DNA of 7,439 nucleotides from Opitutaceae bacterium (GTDB lineage Bacteria; Verrucomicrobiota; Verrucomicrobiia; Opitutales; Opitutaceae): positions 1-7,439 of the forward strand of contig JAISTY010000036.1 in NCBI GenBank assembly GCA_031272375.1, read 5' to 3'. Position 1 is the first letter of the stretch, and each line of letters opens with the position of its first letter. The notes beneath the pieces were generated by a model that ran no database searches, had not been told where the DNA came from, and saw nothing but the letters and a program-made list of their open reading frames with translations. Positions 5,672-7,439 of this stretch are shown here, piece after piece. Position numbers and translations under genes: made by a program.

Positions 5672-7417
5672 ATGGACAACGAACCCAACGAACCGATTTA
5701 CGACGCGGCGGAATTCAAGGACAAGGCCGCCGCCGGCCCCTTCGACAACGCCTCCGGCCTCCGCAAACTCTGGCCCTTCGCCTTCCAGGACACCCCCAAG
5801 GGGCGCCAGCTCTTCATCCACAAGGGCCGCCTCGCCGCCCTCCTCGCCACCCTCCTCCTCACCCTCTGGCTCGCCGGCGCCACCGGCGTCTGGGGCTTCA
5901 TCAAATACGGGCGCGGCATGGACACCGTCCGCTACCTGGACATCCTCTTCCTTCCCGTCCGCATGACCGAATACCAGCGGACACGCGGCGACTTCTACGT
6001 TGATCAGGCCAAGAAGGAACTCGAGGCCGGCAAATACCGCGACGCCTTCTTCCACCTGCGCCTCGGCGTCATCAAGTCCCCCGGCAACAAGGAGGGCCGC
6101 CAGCTCCTGATCCAGTTCTACTCGGTCTGGAACCGCGCCGACCTCGCCGAGAAAACCCTTGTCGAGGGCATCCCCTACAACCGCGACAACGCGGAGTTCA
6201 TCCGCACCCTCTTCATCTTCCTCCTCCGCCAGCAGGAGGACCAGAAAGTCCTCGAAATCGCCAAGGACCTCCTCGGAACGGGCGCCGTGGCCGTCACGCC
6301 CGTCAACCAACTCGCCGCCTTCGCCGCCGCCACCGCCCACTACTACCGCGGCAACTTCGACAAGGCCGAGGACATCCTCCGCGCCTACCAGCTCGCCGGC
6401 ATGCGCGACGGGCGCCTCCTCCTCACCCGCCTCGACTGGGAGCGCGGCCAGAAGGAGCAGGCCATCGCCCGCCTGCGCCAGCTCCTGAAGGAGTTCCCCT
6501 CCGAGCCGGAAATCTACAACCAGCTCGTCGCCTACCTCCTCTCCTCCAACCGCGACGACGAGGCCCGCCGCGAAAGCTTCGCCCGCGCCCTCGCCGACCC
6601 AAGAAACGCCCGCGCCCGCATTGACCTGCTCAACGCCTACCGCAAGGCCGGCGACACCGAGCAGCTCGCCGCCTCCATCGAGGGCGTCTATCGCGACGTC
6701 TCACAGGACCAGAACGCCCTCCTCCAACTCGCCAACTTCGCCGCCACCGCCGGCGACGTCCCCCTCGCCGCCCGCATCGAGACCCACATGAAGGAGACGG
6801 GAATGAAATGGGAGGGCGCCGCCCTCATGCGCGTCGAGGCCCTCATCGTCGCCAAACGCCACGCCGAGGCCGTCGAGGCCGTCGCCACCCTCCGCAAGGA
6901 ATCCCCCGTCATGCCCCCCAACCTCGCCGGCATCCTGACGGGCCTGGACGCCATCGCCAACTTCGGCGCCGGCGACCCCGACTCCGGCCAGATCTCCCTC
7001 AACGCCTTCCTGAAACAAAACAACCTCCGCACCGAAAACATCATGGCGGTCTCCACCCGCCTCCTCGCCATCGGCGCGCGCCACCAGGCGCGCCAGGCCC
7101 TCGCCACCGCCGTGCGCACCGACCCGAGCAACCAGGCCGCCCTCACCGCCCTCATCAAACTGGACGTCGAACTCGGCAACACCGACGAAATCGCCAAAAA
7201 CGTCCGCACCCTCCTCACCATGCGCCGCCCCCCCGCCGACGTGCTGCGCTCCGCGCACGAAAAATTGAGCAGCGACCTCTACCTCTTCGCCCCCGGTCGC
7301 GCCGCCCTCCTGGAGGAACTGGAAACCGCCCTGACCCGCCGGCCCCCCTCAACCGGACCGCCCGGCGGCGGCTTGTCCGGGAAACGCCTCCTGCCGTTCC
7401 GGAATGCGGCGGCTTGA
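5672..7417 (+). CDS. Membrane-anchored TPR-like repeat protein, divergent from export genes
   Basis: From the ATG at 5672 the protein has 581 aa. Residues 1-51 are polar (MDNEPNEPIYDAAEF...), followed by one membrane segment at about 52-76 (GRLAALLATLLLTLWLAGATGVWGFI). The rest is helical and Ala/Leu-rich with TPR-like pairs, for example about 108-137 (YVDQAKKELEAGKYRDAFFHLRLGVIKSP), 217-241 (AAATAHYYRGNFDKAEDILRAYQLA) and 250-276, with weaker units through about 545. A single N-terminal anchor followed by a long solenoid suggests an inner-membrane protein with its TPR domain in the periplasm, but the charge balance around the segment does not settle topology. TPR proteins act as periplasmic scaffolds in alginate (AlgK), PNAG (PgaA) and cellulose (BcsC) export, so a helper role for the divergent export genes is reasonable but unproven. 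The C-terminal 25 residues (RRPPSTGPPGGG...) are Pro/Gly-rich and probably disordered. No catalytic motif is visible. Confidence 0.85.
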   Translation: MDNEPNEPIYDAAEFKDKAAAGPFDNASGLRKLWPFAFQDTPKGRQLFIHKGRLAALLATLLLTLWLAGATGVWGFIKYGRGMDTVRYLDILFLPVRMTEYQRTRGDFYVDQAKKELEAGKYRDAFFHLRLGVIKSPGNKEGRQLLIQFYSVWNRADLAEKTLVEGIPYNRDNAEFIRTLFIFLLRQQEDQKVLEIAKDLLGTGAVAVTPVNQLAAFAAATAHYYRGNFDKAEDILRAYQLAGMRDGRLLLTRLDWERGQKEQAIARLRQLLKEFPSEPEIYNQLVAYLLSSNRDDEARRESFARALADPRNARARIDLLNAYRKAGDTEQLAASIEGVYRDVSQDQNALLQLANFAATAGDVPLAARIETHMKETGMKWEGAALMRVEALIVAKRHAEAVEAVATLRKESPVMPPNLAGILTGLDAIANFGAGDPDSGQISLNAFLKQNNLRTENIMAVSTRLLAIGARHQARQALATAVRTDPSNQAALTALIKLDVELGNTDEIAKNVRTLLTMRRPPADVLRSAHEKLSSDLYLFAPGRAALLEELETALTRRPPSTGPPGGGLSGKRLLPFRNAAA

Positions 7418-7439
7418 CGCCCCTCCAACGGGAAACCGG

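Noticed and set aside
5468..6340. N-terminal extension of the beta-barrel frame upstream of the ATG at 5467
   Set aside because: It lies antisense to the TPR gene and is Glu/Gly-rich, and it would bury the clear signal peptide that starts at 5467.
6701..7258. Minus-strand frames of 177-185 codons inside the TPR gene
   Set aside because: They are overlapping shadows of a coherent TPR-type protein on the plus strand, and the two conflicting minus frames look equally unlike real proteins.

Overview
The window looks like part of the chromosome of a high-GC, Gram-negative (diderm) bacterium. The firm evidence for an outer membrane is a predicted beta-barrel protein and a Wza-type polysaccharide export protein with a signal sequence. 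A Verrucomicrobiota (Opitutales-like) origin is my inference from protein style, the scarcity of Shine-Dalgarno sites and the repeat-like intergenic DNA; nothing in the window proves it.

Layout from left to right. (1) Positions 1-819, plus strand: the 3' part of a gene for a Pro/Ala/Lys-rich protein with one EF-hand-like loop and a C-terminal domain that is probably a beta-sandwich. Its repetitive part is built from duplicated DNA blocks. (2) Positions 820-1218: about 400 bp without a convincing gene, lower in GC, made of degenerate short repeats and one imperfect inverted repeat ending in a T-run. (3) Positions 5467 down to 1219, minus strand: a three-gene unit. In order of transcription it encodes a 400-aa outer-membrane beta-barrel protein, a 204-aa outer-membrane polysaccharide export (OPX, Wza-like) protein and a 775-aa Wzc-like chain-length determinant fused to a tyrosine autokinase (BY-kinase). 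A GC-rich hairpin lies between the first two genes; the last two are 12 bp apart. (4) Positions 5468-5671: the divergent intergenic region that should hold the promoters. (5) Positions 5672-7417, plus strand: a divergently transcribed, membrane-anchored TPR-like protein of 581 aa.

The minus-strand unit reads as the envelope-spanning export part of an exopolysaccharide pathway. The kinase/co-polymerase in the inner membrane would set chain length, the short OPX protein would bridge the periplasm, and the beta-barrel would provide the outer-membrane pore that this OPX protein seems too short to form. The TPR protein may be a periplasmic scaffold, as TPR proteins are in alginate, PNAG and cellulose export; this rests only on position and fold. 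No glycosyltransferase, flippase or polymerase gene is in the window, so the polymer is unknown.

The most unusual point is the kinase. It has the expected tyrosine cluster near its C-terminus, but also a Gly-Tyr repeat with 12 tyrosines at its cytoplasmic N-terminus. In addition, the conserved EX2RX2R oligomerisation motif has lost both arginines.
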